IMG/VR virus record: IMGVR_UViG_3300021376_000090
Coordinates: 1-50,138 of that record
DNA: 50,138 bases
Origin: a virus
Strand: one strand, 5' to 3'
Each line of letters opens with the position of its first letter. The first letter of the stretch is position 1. The notes below the pieces were generated by a model. The model saw only the letters and a program-made list of their open reading frames with translations, was not told where the DNA came from and searched no databases. Shown piece by piece: positions 1 to 9,283 of the stretch. Both the position numbers and the translations under genes were made by a program.

Positions 1-1
1 C

Positions 2-3000
2 ATAGCCGCCACAGCGGCATCCGGTACTCCAGTGACAGCGGTTGGCGGGTTTGCAAATGTTGCCAAAGCTGCAAAGGCGGTCTCTGCTGCCAAAGCTGCT
101 AAAGAAGCTGCTGCCGGTGTCAAATCTCCTTCTGCAGTCCTCGAGCCGATTCAGACGATTAAATCTGTCACTGGCAAAGTAGATGATATTATTGATGAAG
201 TTGTGGAAGCAACTGCAGGATCATCTTTAGGAACAGAGATCTCGTCATTCGTTAAGAATATTCCTACTAGAATTAAGAATATTCCTACTAATATTAAGAA
301 ATTTAAATATGGTACTATTTTTGAAGAAGGTATAAGGAATATACCAAAAAGATGGTATATGGAGAATTTTCCAAATTCTAGACCTATTATAGACTTTGCT
401 GCTGGCAATTCTCCTAACTATGTAGACGCATTACCTTTTAACTATAGACCTCTGCAGGCATATACTGACGCGCTAAAAATAAATCCTAAAGGTAATCCAA
501 ATCTAAAAATCGGAAGAGGTATTCTTGATGAAGTGACAGGGCAAGCTGATAGAGATATTCTTGATCTTTGGGATGAACTAGATTATCTAACAGGTGTTAC
601 TAAAGGTCATACACTAAACCAAGCTGAAAAAGTTGTCGCTGCTAGATTGTTTACAAAAGCTCAACTACAAAGACTAGGTATAATGCCAAAAATTTTAAAT
701 TCGCCAGAAGAGCTAACTTATTGGAATAGATATATTGATGAAATATTAGGGCTGTTTGAAAAAGAGGGTACAAGATCAAACATAGCTCTGATGATAGAAC
801 GCGATCCACTTTTTCACGGAATGAGGATTGATCTAACCGCTTTTAAAGACGCGCTAGCTGGAAAAGCACCCCTTATTAAAGACCCAAGAATCATTCCTCA
901 ATCAAAAGAAGTTACTAAATTTGAAGGTGTAAAACGTTGGCTAGCTCGGAGTATTGCTGAATATGTAGCAAAAATACATGGCGGCGGCTTCATGCAAGGT
1001 CCTGGCGGCTCAGTTAAGGAATCAGCAGCGAACGCCTGGGCAAGAAAGCTTGGTAAAGCTATGGGTGTCCGACCACATAAAAGAGCATACTTTCCTCATC
1101 TTTATGATTTATTTTTAACCAAAGCGGAGCAATCGCTTGGTAGTCTGGCATTAAATGAAAATACATGGAAGTTTCCTATTAAAGACACAATAAAATCAAT
1201 TTTACCAAAACGATCTTCTCGTTCTATTTGGAATGAGTTTGATGGTAAAGGTCCAAGATCTTTCATTTCAAGATTATTTGGTGGAGCTGCAGATATCGGT
1301 AAAAAACTTTTGGATATGACTAAAGGCTTTGATTCGGGTCAAGTTTCTATACCAAATGTTAAAGGATTATTTAATAAATTGTTTCCAAAAACTAATAAAG
1401 AATTTAGTGTTGGTGGTCAATATCGTAAATTTGAACAATTTATAAAAAGTAAATTGGGCTTAGCGGGTAAAAAAGCAAAAACAAAGGAGCTTTCCGATAT
1501 TCATGATAAATTAAGAGATGATTATCATGAAGCAATGCATGCAAAACTAAAAAAGATGTTCCCCAGGGCTAATGATAGATTGCCGGATGGCAAGATTCAT
1601 CCAGATCATTATAAATATCTTGACGCAATGCTCAAATTATTTCACAATCCGCCTTCTGAAGTAACTGCTGCATACAATGCAATGCGGGCAGCTGAGAAGA
1701 CACAAAGGGGGACTGAAAGAATTGTATCAGGTGTACGTAAAACTTTTAAATATGGTGCATTTGTAGGTTTAAATTATCTACTTGATAAACCTCTTGAAGC
1801 ATTACTTGGACCAATTGGGCTCGGTAGGGAATATGTAACGCCAGCAAAAACATATACTCCAACTTTGAAAGATAAACTTTTTGGATACGACAGCGCTTAC
1901 ATGACAGATCCTGAGTATATTAATAAGCCAGATCTCCGAGCGCCAAGTATTCTAGGAATGTACGAGCCGATAACTAGCGATACTGAGTGGTTAAACAACA
2001 TGTCCTGGTACGAAATTTACAATCAATTAAAAGAATTGGGTGTTATAACTGTTCTTGATAGAATTAAAAAAACCGATTTTGGTAACTGGCAATTAAGTTC
2101 AAGCGGTTATGATGAAAGCAATACAGGTTTCATGTGGACTCATACAGTTGAAAAAGCTATATGGGACGCACTACTCAGACATTATACTCGCCAGCAACCA
2201 AAAGGTGCTTTGGAAAACTTTATTGCGGGAGGGGGTTCAGTTAAGCGTCAGCATGAAGAAAAAGAGTACAGTTCGTTCTTAAGCTTACAAGGACGCATTA
2301 GAGAACAGGTAAAAGCATTTGGTTTTGGTGGAAAGTATGAATCATTTAAAACCTTAATACCATCAATACGAACACTTCCAGAAATGTTTGACTATCATGA
2401 TAATACAATCCAGACTGTTGATTTTACAGGTGGTGTGCTGGGTGGAATAATGAGGAAAGTCAATGCAGAGATATCAAAAATTCTTGGCGTAGATGTACTT
2501 TATTCTAAATATCCAAGTAAAGTTCGTCAGACACCAGAAGATACCTCATCAGGTATTATAGCAAATCTGCTTTATCATTTCACAAGAAATAAAAAAGGTT
2601 TTGGTCTTGGAGTTGCACCAGGAAAAGGTAGCTATGCTGGATATGGAGATTGGCTTATGGATCTCGCAGATTATAGAGAACATAATTTGCCAAAAATGGA
2701 CAATCTTTTCCTTGATTATCTAAAAGGTATAAAACCTAAAATGGGGAGTATGATTTCAATTGATGAGTTACAAGGTTACTCAAACCCTGTAGTAAAAGGT
2801 ATATTTAAAATTGGTTCAATTTTAACTCCTGATGCACTAATGACTACATATCAAGCTCTTGCTAAGAGCCTTATGGGTTTGGTTCAACCTGAACACGCAA
2901 CTGTTCATGAACATGGTCCCGAGTGGATGAAATACGATAGGGATAAAGTAAAGCCAAACTGGTGGGATAAAGTAAAGGCAATAATAGGACTTGGCAATCT

Positions 3001-3787
3001 GATGATTAGTGCTCTCACAATGGAGGGGCAGTCTGGGATACGTGTATTAAGGCATGAAATGGGACATTCCTTTTTCCTACCGCATCCACACGGACTTGAA
3101 ATACCAGAGACTTTTAATAAAAATAAAGAAAGTGTAATGGATTATAGCGGCTGGTTAACTTCTTATGGCGCAAGTGATTTAATTGCTTGGCAGCAAATGT
3201 TAAATGCGGCAATGTTGGACCCACGTATAAAGGGTGTATATACTAATACACCAACTATAGAGCAGCAATTTTTAGATGCAATAAAAAATATAAAGAAAGG
3301 TGTGATAACGCCGGAAGATATAAAAACAATTAATGATTATAGACATTTATTTCATGATCCGGATCAATCTTGGAAAAATTATTTAGGCAGAAAGGGCGCT
3401 GTAATAGATCGTAAAAAAGGCGGATTTGTACCCGGCGCTCCATCTATGCCAATTCCTGCAACTCTGCATGGTGGTGAATTTGTTCTAAATGCAGAGGCTG
3501 TAAGGAAGATTGGCATACCTGCTCTGAATCAGCTTAATAAAGCAAAGTTCTCTGTCCCGCAAATTCCATCAATGAGGGTTCCAGCGCCAGCAATGCAGTC
3601 TGCTGGTGGAACGAGTTCATCAACGCAGAATGTAAATATCTATGTTGACACATTTGTTGGAGAGCCAGAATGGTTTAATTCAATGATGAAAGAATATAAT
3701 ACAAAAGTTTTGCCAAGAAATCAAAAAACAGCTGGTTTAGAAAATAGGGTAATTAAAACATATACAGGTTTAAATAGAGGCGTGTGA
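2..3787 (+). CDS. Tape-measure protein, C-terminal part, with metzincin-like protease motif (partial)
   Basis: The reading frame is open from the first bases of the window, so the N-terminus lies outside; the GTG at 32 is only an internal candidate. More than 1,250 residues are visible. The far C-terminus (about bases 3415-3540) carries a Gly-rich GGFVPG stretch and an HGGEFVLNAEAVRKIG motif, which I recognise from phage tape-measure proteins. These set tail length and sit in the tail lumen. At 3053-3067 the frame encodes HEMGH, with a third His at 3083-3085 (HExxHxxxxxH), and SVMDY at 3131-3145 fits a metzincin Met-turn. The usual Gly before the third His is Phe. I infer a zinc peptidase domain that could cut cell-surface protein during DNA entry. 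It overlaps the next gene as TGATG. Confidence 0.85.
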   Translation: MAATAASGTPVTAVGGFANVAKAAKAVSAAKAAKEAAAGVKSPSAVLEPIQTIKSVTGKVDDIIDEVVEATAGSSLGTEISSFVKNIPTRIKNIPTNIKKFKYGTIFEEGIRNIPKRWYMENFPNSRPIIDFAAGNSPNYVDALPFNYRPLQAYTDALKINPKGNPNLKIGRGILDEVTGQADRDILDLWDELDYLTGVTKGHTLNQAEKVVAARLFTKAQLQRLGIMPKILNSPEELTYWNRYIDEILGLFEKEGTRSNIALMIERDPLFHGMRIDLTAFKDALAGKAPLIKDPRIIPQSKEVTKFEGVKRWLARSIAEYVAKIHGGGFMQGPGGSVKESAANAWARKLGKAMGVRPHKRAYFPHLYDLFLTKAEQSLGSLALNENTWKFPIKDTIKSILPKRSSRSIWNEFDGKGPRSFISRLFGGAADIGKKLLDMTKGFDSGQVSIPNVKGLFNKLFPKTNKEFSVGGQYRKFEQFIKSKLGLAGKKAKTKELSDIHDKLRDDYHEAMHAKLKKMFPRANDRLPDGKIHPDHYKYLDAMLKLFHNPPSEVTAAYNAMRAAEKTQRGTERIVSGVRKTFKYGAFVGLNYLLDKPLEALLGPIGLGREYVTPAKTYTPTLKDKLFGYDSAYMTDPEYINKPDLRAPSILGMYEPITSDTEWLNNMSWYEIYNQLKELGVITVLDRIKKTDFGNWQLSSSGYDESNTGFMWTHTVEKAIWDALLRHYTRQQPKGALENFIAGGGSVKRQHEEKEYSSFLSLQGRIREQVKAFGFGGKYESFKTLIPSIRTLPEMFDYHDNTIQTVDFTGGVLGGIMRKVNAEISKILGVDVLYSKYPSKVRQTPEDTSSGIIANLLYHFTRNKKGFGLGVAPGKGSYAGYGDWLMDLADYREHNLPKMDNLFLDYLKGIKPKMGSMISIDELQGYSNPVVKGIFKIGSILTPDALMTTYQALAKSLMGLVQPEHATVHEHGPEWMKYDRDKVKPNWWDKVKAIIGLGNLMISALTMEGQSGIRVLRHEMGHSFFLPHPHGLEIPETFNKNKESVMDYSGWLTSYGASDLIAWQQMLNAAMLDPRIKGVYTNTPTIEQQFLDAIKNIKKGVITPEDIKTINDYRHLFHDPDQSWKNYLGRKGAVIDRKKGGFVPGAPSMPIPATLHGGEFVLNAEAVRKIGIPALNQLNKAKFSVPQIPSMRVPAPAMQSAGGTSSSTQNVNIYVDTFVGEPEWFNSMMKEYNTKVLPRNQKTAGLENRVIKTYTGLNRGV

Positions 3788-4179
3788 TGTCAATACATAA
3801 ACTTTTATCAATTAACTCAACAGAAATAACAGAACATAACAGAAAAATATCTATTAGTGAACAGATTGCTGCTAATGATATTGATTTAGCATCGGGTCAT
3901 AAACGTAGATATTATTCAAGGAATAAAAAACAATTTTCTTTAAACTGGTCATATTTACCAAGCCAGCAATCAAAAACTGTTGATGGGCGTGTTGGAAGAG
4001 ATTTTCTTTATTCTTTAGCTAATGGCTCAGCTGCTGCGACAATTATTATTGAATTATCGCCAGGTGAGTATCAAACATTAGATTGTTATATAGATTCATA
4101 TAGCGAAGATCTAATAAGACGAGATTATACTACTCAGTGTTCTTATTACGATGTTTCTTTAACTTTAACGGAGAGATAA
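3787..4179 (+). CDS. Tail protein, paralogous to the C-terminus of the next gene
   Basis: 130 residues from ATG 3787, which shares its A with the tape-measure stop (TGATG); an in-frame GTG at 3784 is less likely. The protein aligns by eye with the last ~130 residues of the gene at 4181: HNRK near the start, then RRYYSR versus SRYYKS, LNWSYLP versus LSWSYVP, KTVDGRVGRDFL versus HTVDGKRGRDYL, and EDLIRRD versus ETLIRRD. This is therefore one conserved domain present both alone and fused. Its place directly after the tape measure is where distal-tail or tail-tip components lie in siphoviruses, so a baseplate-ring role is inferred. No enzymatic motif is seen. Confidence 0.7.
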   Translation: MSIHKLLSINSTEITEHNRKISISEQIAANDIDLASGHKRRYYSRNKKQFSLNWSYLPSQQSKTVDGRVGRDFLYSLANGSAAATIIIELSPGEYQTLDCYIDSYSEDLIRRDYTTQCSYYDVSLTLTER

Positions 4180-4180
4180 A

Positions 4181-5257
4181 ATGACAACAAGTTTTTACTC
4201 ATTTTCTGAACCGTTAAAATCAGGTTTAGATTTTTTTAATCCAGATGAGGCTAAAGAAGCACAAATACAAATATCAATTAGTTCATCCGCGATAGCAACT
4301 TTGACTTTTAATCCTGGTCTTATTTATTCTAATATTTCTGTTGAAAGTAATTTAATTATATCTGCTACTAAAGTTAAACTTGCACAATCTATAATTATAA
4401 TAGATGGTGCAACGTTAACTCTTGGAACAAAAATTAAACTTGCATCAGCTGTTCTTTCTATTGAATCTAGTGCTACAGTAATTGCTAAAGAAATTTTGTT
4501 TGCCTCGGTATCAATTTCTGCAAGTATTACGTCTACTATAGCAATTGCGCAAGAAATTTTGAAGGCTCAAATTTTAATTAACATTGAAAGTAATATGGTT
4601 ACAGTAATTAAAAAAGATTCATTTGCCGCGTCTGTCATAGCGCCATCCTCAGAAGTTTTTGCGGTAGCAGTAAGTGTTAAATCTATATCTTCTGCATTAA
4701 GTGGTTCTGTTAATCTAACAATTGTTGGTAAAATTGTATTGGCAACAATAAGAATTATTATCAATAATATGGGCAATGTTACTACCAAAGCGATTAAATT
4801 TATTGTTGGAAATGTAATATCTGCAAGCGATTTATCTGATATAAGAACAGTTTTGTTAATCGATGACAAGCCAATAACAAATCATAATAGAAAACTAGGG
4901 GTTTCTGTTGATCCTATTTTTGTAGAAAATATTAACTGGAATAATAGAAAATCTAGATATTATAAATCGTCTGCTAGACCTGCAAGAAGAACCTTTAATT
5001 TGTCATGGTCATATGTGCCAAATTCTCATTCTCATACAGTTGATGGGAAACGAGGCAGGGACTATCTAAAAGAAATAGCTGGTAAACCTCAGCATCATGT
5101 ATTAAAAATAGTAAATATGGACGAAAATAGTAATGTGCCGTACACAGAAACAAGTTATAATGTATTGGTGAAAGATTACAGTGAAACTCTAATTCGACGG
5201 GATTTGGTTGATGATATTTATTTCTTTGACTGCTCTATGAGTTTGGAAGAGGTCTAA
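4181..5257 (+). CDS. Tail protein: degenerate ~21-residue repeats plus shared C-terminal tail domain
   Basis: 358 residues; GGAGAG lies just before ATG 4181. Residues ~45-215 are built of about seven degenerate repeats of 20-22 residues, each roughly K-x-x-L-A-x-x-x-I-x-I-x-S/G-x-x-x-x-I (for example TKIKLASAVLSIESSATVI). They are rich in beta-branched residues and almost free of Trp and Cys, suggesting a beta-rich rod or solenoid. Residues ~228-358 repeat the domain of the preceding gene. I infer a tail-tip protein whose shared domain docks in the tail while the repeats project. The exact role is unknown. Confidence 0.7.
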   Translation: MTTSFYSFSEPLKSGLDFFNPDEAKEAQIQISISSSAIATLTFNPGLIYSNISVESNLIISATKVKLAQSIIIIDGATLTLGTKIKLASAVLSIESSATVIAKEILFASVSISASITSTIAIAQEILKAQILINIESNMVTVIKKDSFAASVIAPSSEVFAVAVSVKSISSALSGSVNLTIVGKIVLATIRIIINNMGNVTTKAIKFIVGNVISASDLSDIRTVLLIDDKPITNHNRKLGVSVDPIFVENINWNNRKSRYYKSSARPARRTFNLSWSYVPNSHSHTVDGKRGRDYLKEIAGKPQHHVLKIVNMDENSNVPYTETSYNVLVKDYSETLIRRDLVDDIYFFDCSMSLEEV

Positions 5258-8200
5258 ATGCTTACAAAAGGCAAATATAATATTGATCTTTCATCTTCTT
5301 ATAATACTGCTATATCTGCAATTTCACAAAGAGTTAAACCATTAATTATTATAGACTGGCTGGACAGCAGGCATGTTGATAAAGTTGGAAATACGGAAAT
5401 AGCATCGTCTAATTCTACCTACACATCAAAGTCCAATCAAGATATAATTAATAATACCAACGGACTTCTCGCAGACCAAAGAGCGATTTCTGCTAACGAA
5501 ATAGTTTTTAACAAAGCTAGGCAAAAAGATTTTTATTTTACGCCAAATGAATCTATAAATGGAATTGAAAGGCAATCTTTTACGTGGGGTGTTTGTGATG
5601 CAAAAGATAAATATGGTAAAACAATTACGGCAAATGGTCAGTGGCACTGTCTGCCGACCACAAAAGAAGAAAATTATGAATTTGGTTATGAATCATCTAC
5701 TAAAACTACATCAAATCTTCATGCTACATTTACAGGTTATGAATTTGCATCCCCAGTAATATTAACATATTTGTTTGCAGAAAGAAAAGTAAATTTAATT
5801 AAAATAATTACTTCTGAGTATAATGGTCAAATATGTGCTTATAATATTAAAGCATATCATAATACCAATACACTTGTTTATAATGAAGATGGAGAAATAC
5901 CAGCTAATTCTTATTACTTTAATCATTATTTAGAATCTATTAGTAATGATAATATTAACAAAATATTATTAACAATTTATACAACTAAAAATCCATTAGA
6001 TCATGCAAGGGTTAATGAGGTATGTCCAATTTATAGATATGATTTAACAGATTATATTATGGACTTTAATAGTTCTAAAACTAGAGATGTTCATGAAAGT
6101 AGTTTGCCGATTGCAGGCGGTGGCAGTAATTCTGCTTCTATAAGTTTAGACAACTCACTTAAAGATTTTAATATTTTCAACTCTTCCTCAACATTTGGAA
6201 AGTACATGAAAAAAGATTTACGTTGTCATATATATTTAGGGTGGGAGAGGCAATCACACTCTAGTGATCAAATTACCACAACCATTGCATCAAATGTTTC
6301 AACTGTTGCTAATACAATTAGCGTTTTTAATGTAAACGATTTCCCAACCGGTGGGGCTGGTGATGATTATCTCTTAACAATAAATCCCGGAACCACAAAT
6401 CAAGAAAGAATCATTGCAAGAAAAGGAAATGGAAATTCTTTTAATGTTATAGAGAGAGGGGTGGGGGATACAAAAGCAAGAAATCACACAGTTAATTCGT
6501 CAATAGTATTTGACATATTTGAATATGTTCCAGTTGGTGTTTTTTATGTTGATGAGTGGCAGGGGTCATCAAGCAGTATGTCTATAAAAGCTAATCTAAC
6601 AGATAGAGGGAAATTTTCTAAAGATAAAATGATTACAAAAGGTTATTTAATTCAAGAAAGCACTGTTGGCAAAGCTATTGAACAATTGTTAATGATGACA
6701 AATTTTCCTAAAAAAGATATAAAATATTTAAAAAAACCAAAAGAATTTTATTGTAAAAATAGTGCAGTATTGCATTTTGGTTTTGATGAAAATAGTGTTG
6801 ATAGAGCTAATAATCAAAGAACTGTAGCTACTTCTTTGAGAGCAAGATTGTTTAAAGTTCCAAATACCGATCTTAACTCGGTAAGGGATATTGTTCTAGA
6901 TGCTAATGACAAATATTTATCATCATATGAAAGAGCTTTAGAGATAAGAACATTTGTTTCTCCATCTCTACATACAACATCAAAAGAAATATCCACTCAA
7001 GCTGGGGCTAGCAAAGCTTTAAATTTTATATCCGGTCAATTTGTTTCAAAAACAAATGAGACAGTAACAAGTTATTTTAATGGTGTATTTGATGGCTACT
7101 ATATTCCAAAAAATACCGGTAATCAAAGATTAATTTTAGGTTTAAATAATGGTGGTGCAAGGCTGTATTTAAATAATGTAAAAATTATTGATAGATGGTA
7201 CAACCTGGATACAGGAACTAATAGTGCCGAATATGTATCTTCTGCTTTATACAACCTAGCTGCTGGTAAAGTTTATGATATTAGAATTGAATTTTTTACA
7301 GAACAAAATCCTGCAAATGAACCATTTCAAATTTTTCTACAAAAAGAATTTAATGCAAATATTGACTGGGTATACAGTAACGAATGCTTTACAATTGCTG
7401 CGGTCGATTATGTAGGTTCTAAAAATAGTAACTCATATCTTACTTTTTCGTCTAATTCGTGGACACCTACGCTTCCAATGGTAAATAGTATTCCAAACGT
7501 AAATATTGTTGAGAGATCTAGAACCAGAAATAATGGACTGTATTTATCTGAACCAAAAATTTCTGAACTTTCTGGGGTAGTTTCCGATTCTGACAACAGA
7601 AGCGTTTTGTTAAATTCTAATAGCTATATTAGAATCCCATATCACCAGTCTTTTGATGTTTTTAATTCTGCTGGAGATAATTATACAGGTAAATTTTCTA
7701 TAGAATTATATGGTAAATTTCATAATGGATCTTTCTCAAATGATGGTGAATATTTAAGTTGTTTTAACAATTCATCTCCTTCTAATGGATTTGAATTCTA
7801 TTCTAATTCTTCATCAAATGGTTTTAAATTTATAACTTCTAACGGAATACAAACTATTTCTTCTAATTCAGCTTTGTCAAATACTAATTCTAGTTTAATT
7901 AGTATTACTTTTAGTAATAATTCTTTAAAATATTATGTAAACGGAGATTTGAAAAATACTGTTACAACATCAGGAAGTCTTTTGGCTTTTACAGATAAAG
8001 ATGTAACAATCGGTGGTCGTGGTTCAAGTTTTAATGCTGGCACTGGAGAGGTTGCCCCGGCAACTACTAGATCTTTTTACATAGATGAATTTGCAATTTT
8101 TAATGATTTATTTGATGCGCAACAAGTAAAAGAAAACTATATACAAACACAAATGCAACCAATACAAATTTTACCATTTATATATGGAAATGATACTACA

Positions 8201-9283
8201 ATAGAATCTATTATAAATGATATAACAATAGCTGATTTAGGTAGATTATATTTTGATGAGTTAAATAATGCAAAATATGATCATTATTTTAGATTTTTTG
8301 AACCATCTATTGATCAACATGCAAATGTTCAATATACATTTTCAGATTCAACTAATATTATTGAAGCAGATTTTAATATTCAATTGCAAACAAATAAGGT
8401 TGTAATTAAAGTAGCTGGTGTTTCAAAACCAGAATCTTCTAAACAAGGTCTTTGGCAACCAGAAACTACATCTGTAGCGGTTACAAATTTAACTAGCGCA
8501 ATGACAAGCGCTGACGTAAGTATGAGTGTAAAATCAACAAATGAGCCGTACTTTCCAAAAAGTGGTTATGTTAAAATTGATGATGAAATAATTAAATATT
8601 CAAACGCTACTTCAAATTCACTTCTAATACTTGATAGAGCTCAATATGATACGGCTGCCGCCAGTCACAATCAAAACGCTCTCGTTCGAGAAGTTAAGGT
8701 ATACGATCAATTAAAATTCGACAAGTCTCCCGCCTTTATGGTCCAGCTTCCGCTAATAACAAATATAACAGATGTTAAACCTCCAAAGTTAGAATTGATT
8801 AGATTTAATCCAACACCTTATGGTGCAACGATGATTATTGCTGCATCAAATAACACTTTTTCTGGTGATATTGTTTATTTAGAAGGAACAAATGCAGAAA
8901 CGGGTGAAACTCATCAATCTCGTATAGCTGGTATACCTGTTGTAATAACTGATGCAAATGGAGATGTTAAAGAACAAAAACAAGTGCTTGATGACAACAT
9001 TAGAAAATATGGTTTGAAAGAGCTAGTTATAGAAAATGAATATATAACAAATCTAGAACATGCTAAAAAATTAGCTAGTTTTATAATTTCAAAAATGGGT
9101 GAGCCCGTACCAATTATTAATATTTCAATACTACCAGTTGCAAAACTTCAATTGGGGGATAGAATAAGAATATCTAGCTTTAATGCTTTTGATATAATAA
9201 ATGGTGACTATTGGGTGATTAGCAGTGATCTTGATTATAATAAATCACTAAATCAAAAATTAGTTATAAGGAAGGTTGTGTAA
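5258..9283 (+). CDS. Large tail-tip / receptor-binding protein with PA14-like and LamG-like regions
   Basis: 1341 residues; ATG directly follows the previous stop. Two regions (~345-425 and ~1075-1150) share the pattern FPxxG...I..E.I.....N.L.V.R...T.A..H, a small beta module I know from phage tail proteins. Residues ~594-698 resemble a PA14 domain (SYFNGVFDGYYIP, LYLNNVKIID), and ~781-955 resemble a LamG/concanavalin-like jelly roll ending in FYIDEFAIFNDLFDAQQVKEN. Both are carbohydrate-binding folds. The C-terminus (LQLGDRIRISS...GDYWVISSDLDY) looks like the end of phage tail-hub proteins. Size, position and sugar-binding folds point to host recognition at the tail tip. Domain limits are by eye. 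Confidence 0.75.
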   Translation: MLTKGKYNIDLSSSYNTAISAISQRVKPLIIIDWLDSRHVDKVGNTEIASSNSTYTSKSNQDIINNTNGLLADQRAISANEIVFNKARQKDFYFTPNESINGIERQSFTWGVCDAKDKYGKTITANGQWHCLPTTKEENYEFGYESSTKTTSNLHATFTGYEFASPVILTYLFAERKVNLIKIITSEYNGQICAYNIKAYHNTNTLVYNEDGEIPANSYYFNHYLESISNDNINKILLTIYTTKNPLDHARVNEVCPIYRYDLTDYIMDFNSSKTRDVHESSLPIAGGGSNSASISLDNSLKDFNIFNSSSTFGKYMKKDLRCHIYLGWERQSHSSDQITTTIASNVSTVANTISVFNVNDFPTGGAGDDYLLTINPGTTNQERIIARKGNGNSFNVIERGVGDTKARNHTVNSSIVFDIFEYVPVGVFYVDEWQGSSSSMSIKANLTDRGKFSKDKMITKGYLIQESTVGKAIEQLLMMTNFPKKDIKYLKKPKEFYCKNSAVLHFGFDENSVDRANNQRTVATSLRARLFKVPNTDLNSVRDIVLDANDKYLSSYERALEIRTFVSPSLHTTSKEISTQAGASKALNFISGQFVSKTNETVTSYFNGVFDGYYIPKNTGNQRLILGLNNGGARLYLNNVKIIDRWYNLDTGTNSAEYVSSALYNLAAGKVYDIRIEFFTEQNPANEPFQIFLQKEFNANIDWVYSNECFTIAAVDYVGSKNSNSYLTFSSNSWTPTLPMVNSIPNVNIVERSRTRNNGLYLSEPKISELSGVVSDSDNRSVLLNSNSYIRIPYHQSFDVFNSAGDNYTGKFSIELYGKFHNGSFSNDGEYLSCFNNSSPSNGFEFYSNSSSNGFKFITSNGIQTISSNSALSNTNSSLISITFSNNSLKYYVNGDLKNTVTTSGSLLAFTDKDVTIGGRGSSFNAGTGEVAPATTRSFYIDEFAIFNDLFDAQQVKENYIQTQMQPIQILPFIYGNDTTIESIINDITIADLGRLYFDELNNAKYDHYFRFFEPSIDQHANVQYTFSDSTNIIEADFNIQLQTNKVVIKVAGVSKPESSKQGLWQPETTSVAVTNLTSAMTSADVSMSVKSTNEPYFPKSGYVKIDDEIIKYSNATSNSLLILDRAQYDTAAASHNQNALVREVKVYDQLKFDKSPAFMVQLPLITNITDVKPPKLELIRFNPTPYGATMIIAASNNTFSGDIVYLEGTNAETGETHQSRIAGIPVVITDANGDVKEQKQVLDDNIRKYGLKELVIENEYITNLEHAKKLASFIISKMGEPVPIINISILPVAKLQLGDRIRISSFNAFDIINGDYWVISSDLDYNKSLNQKLVIRKVV

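Noticed and set aside
151-408. Minus-strand open frames throughout the window, starting with this one
   Set aside because: All lie opposite well-supported + strand genes, lack ribosome sites and show no domain; they reflect AT-rich codon use on the coding strand.
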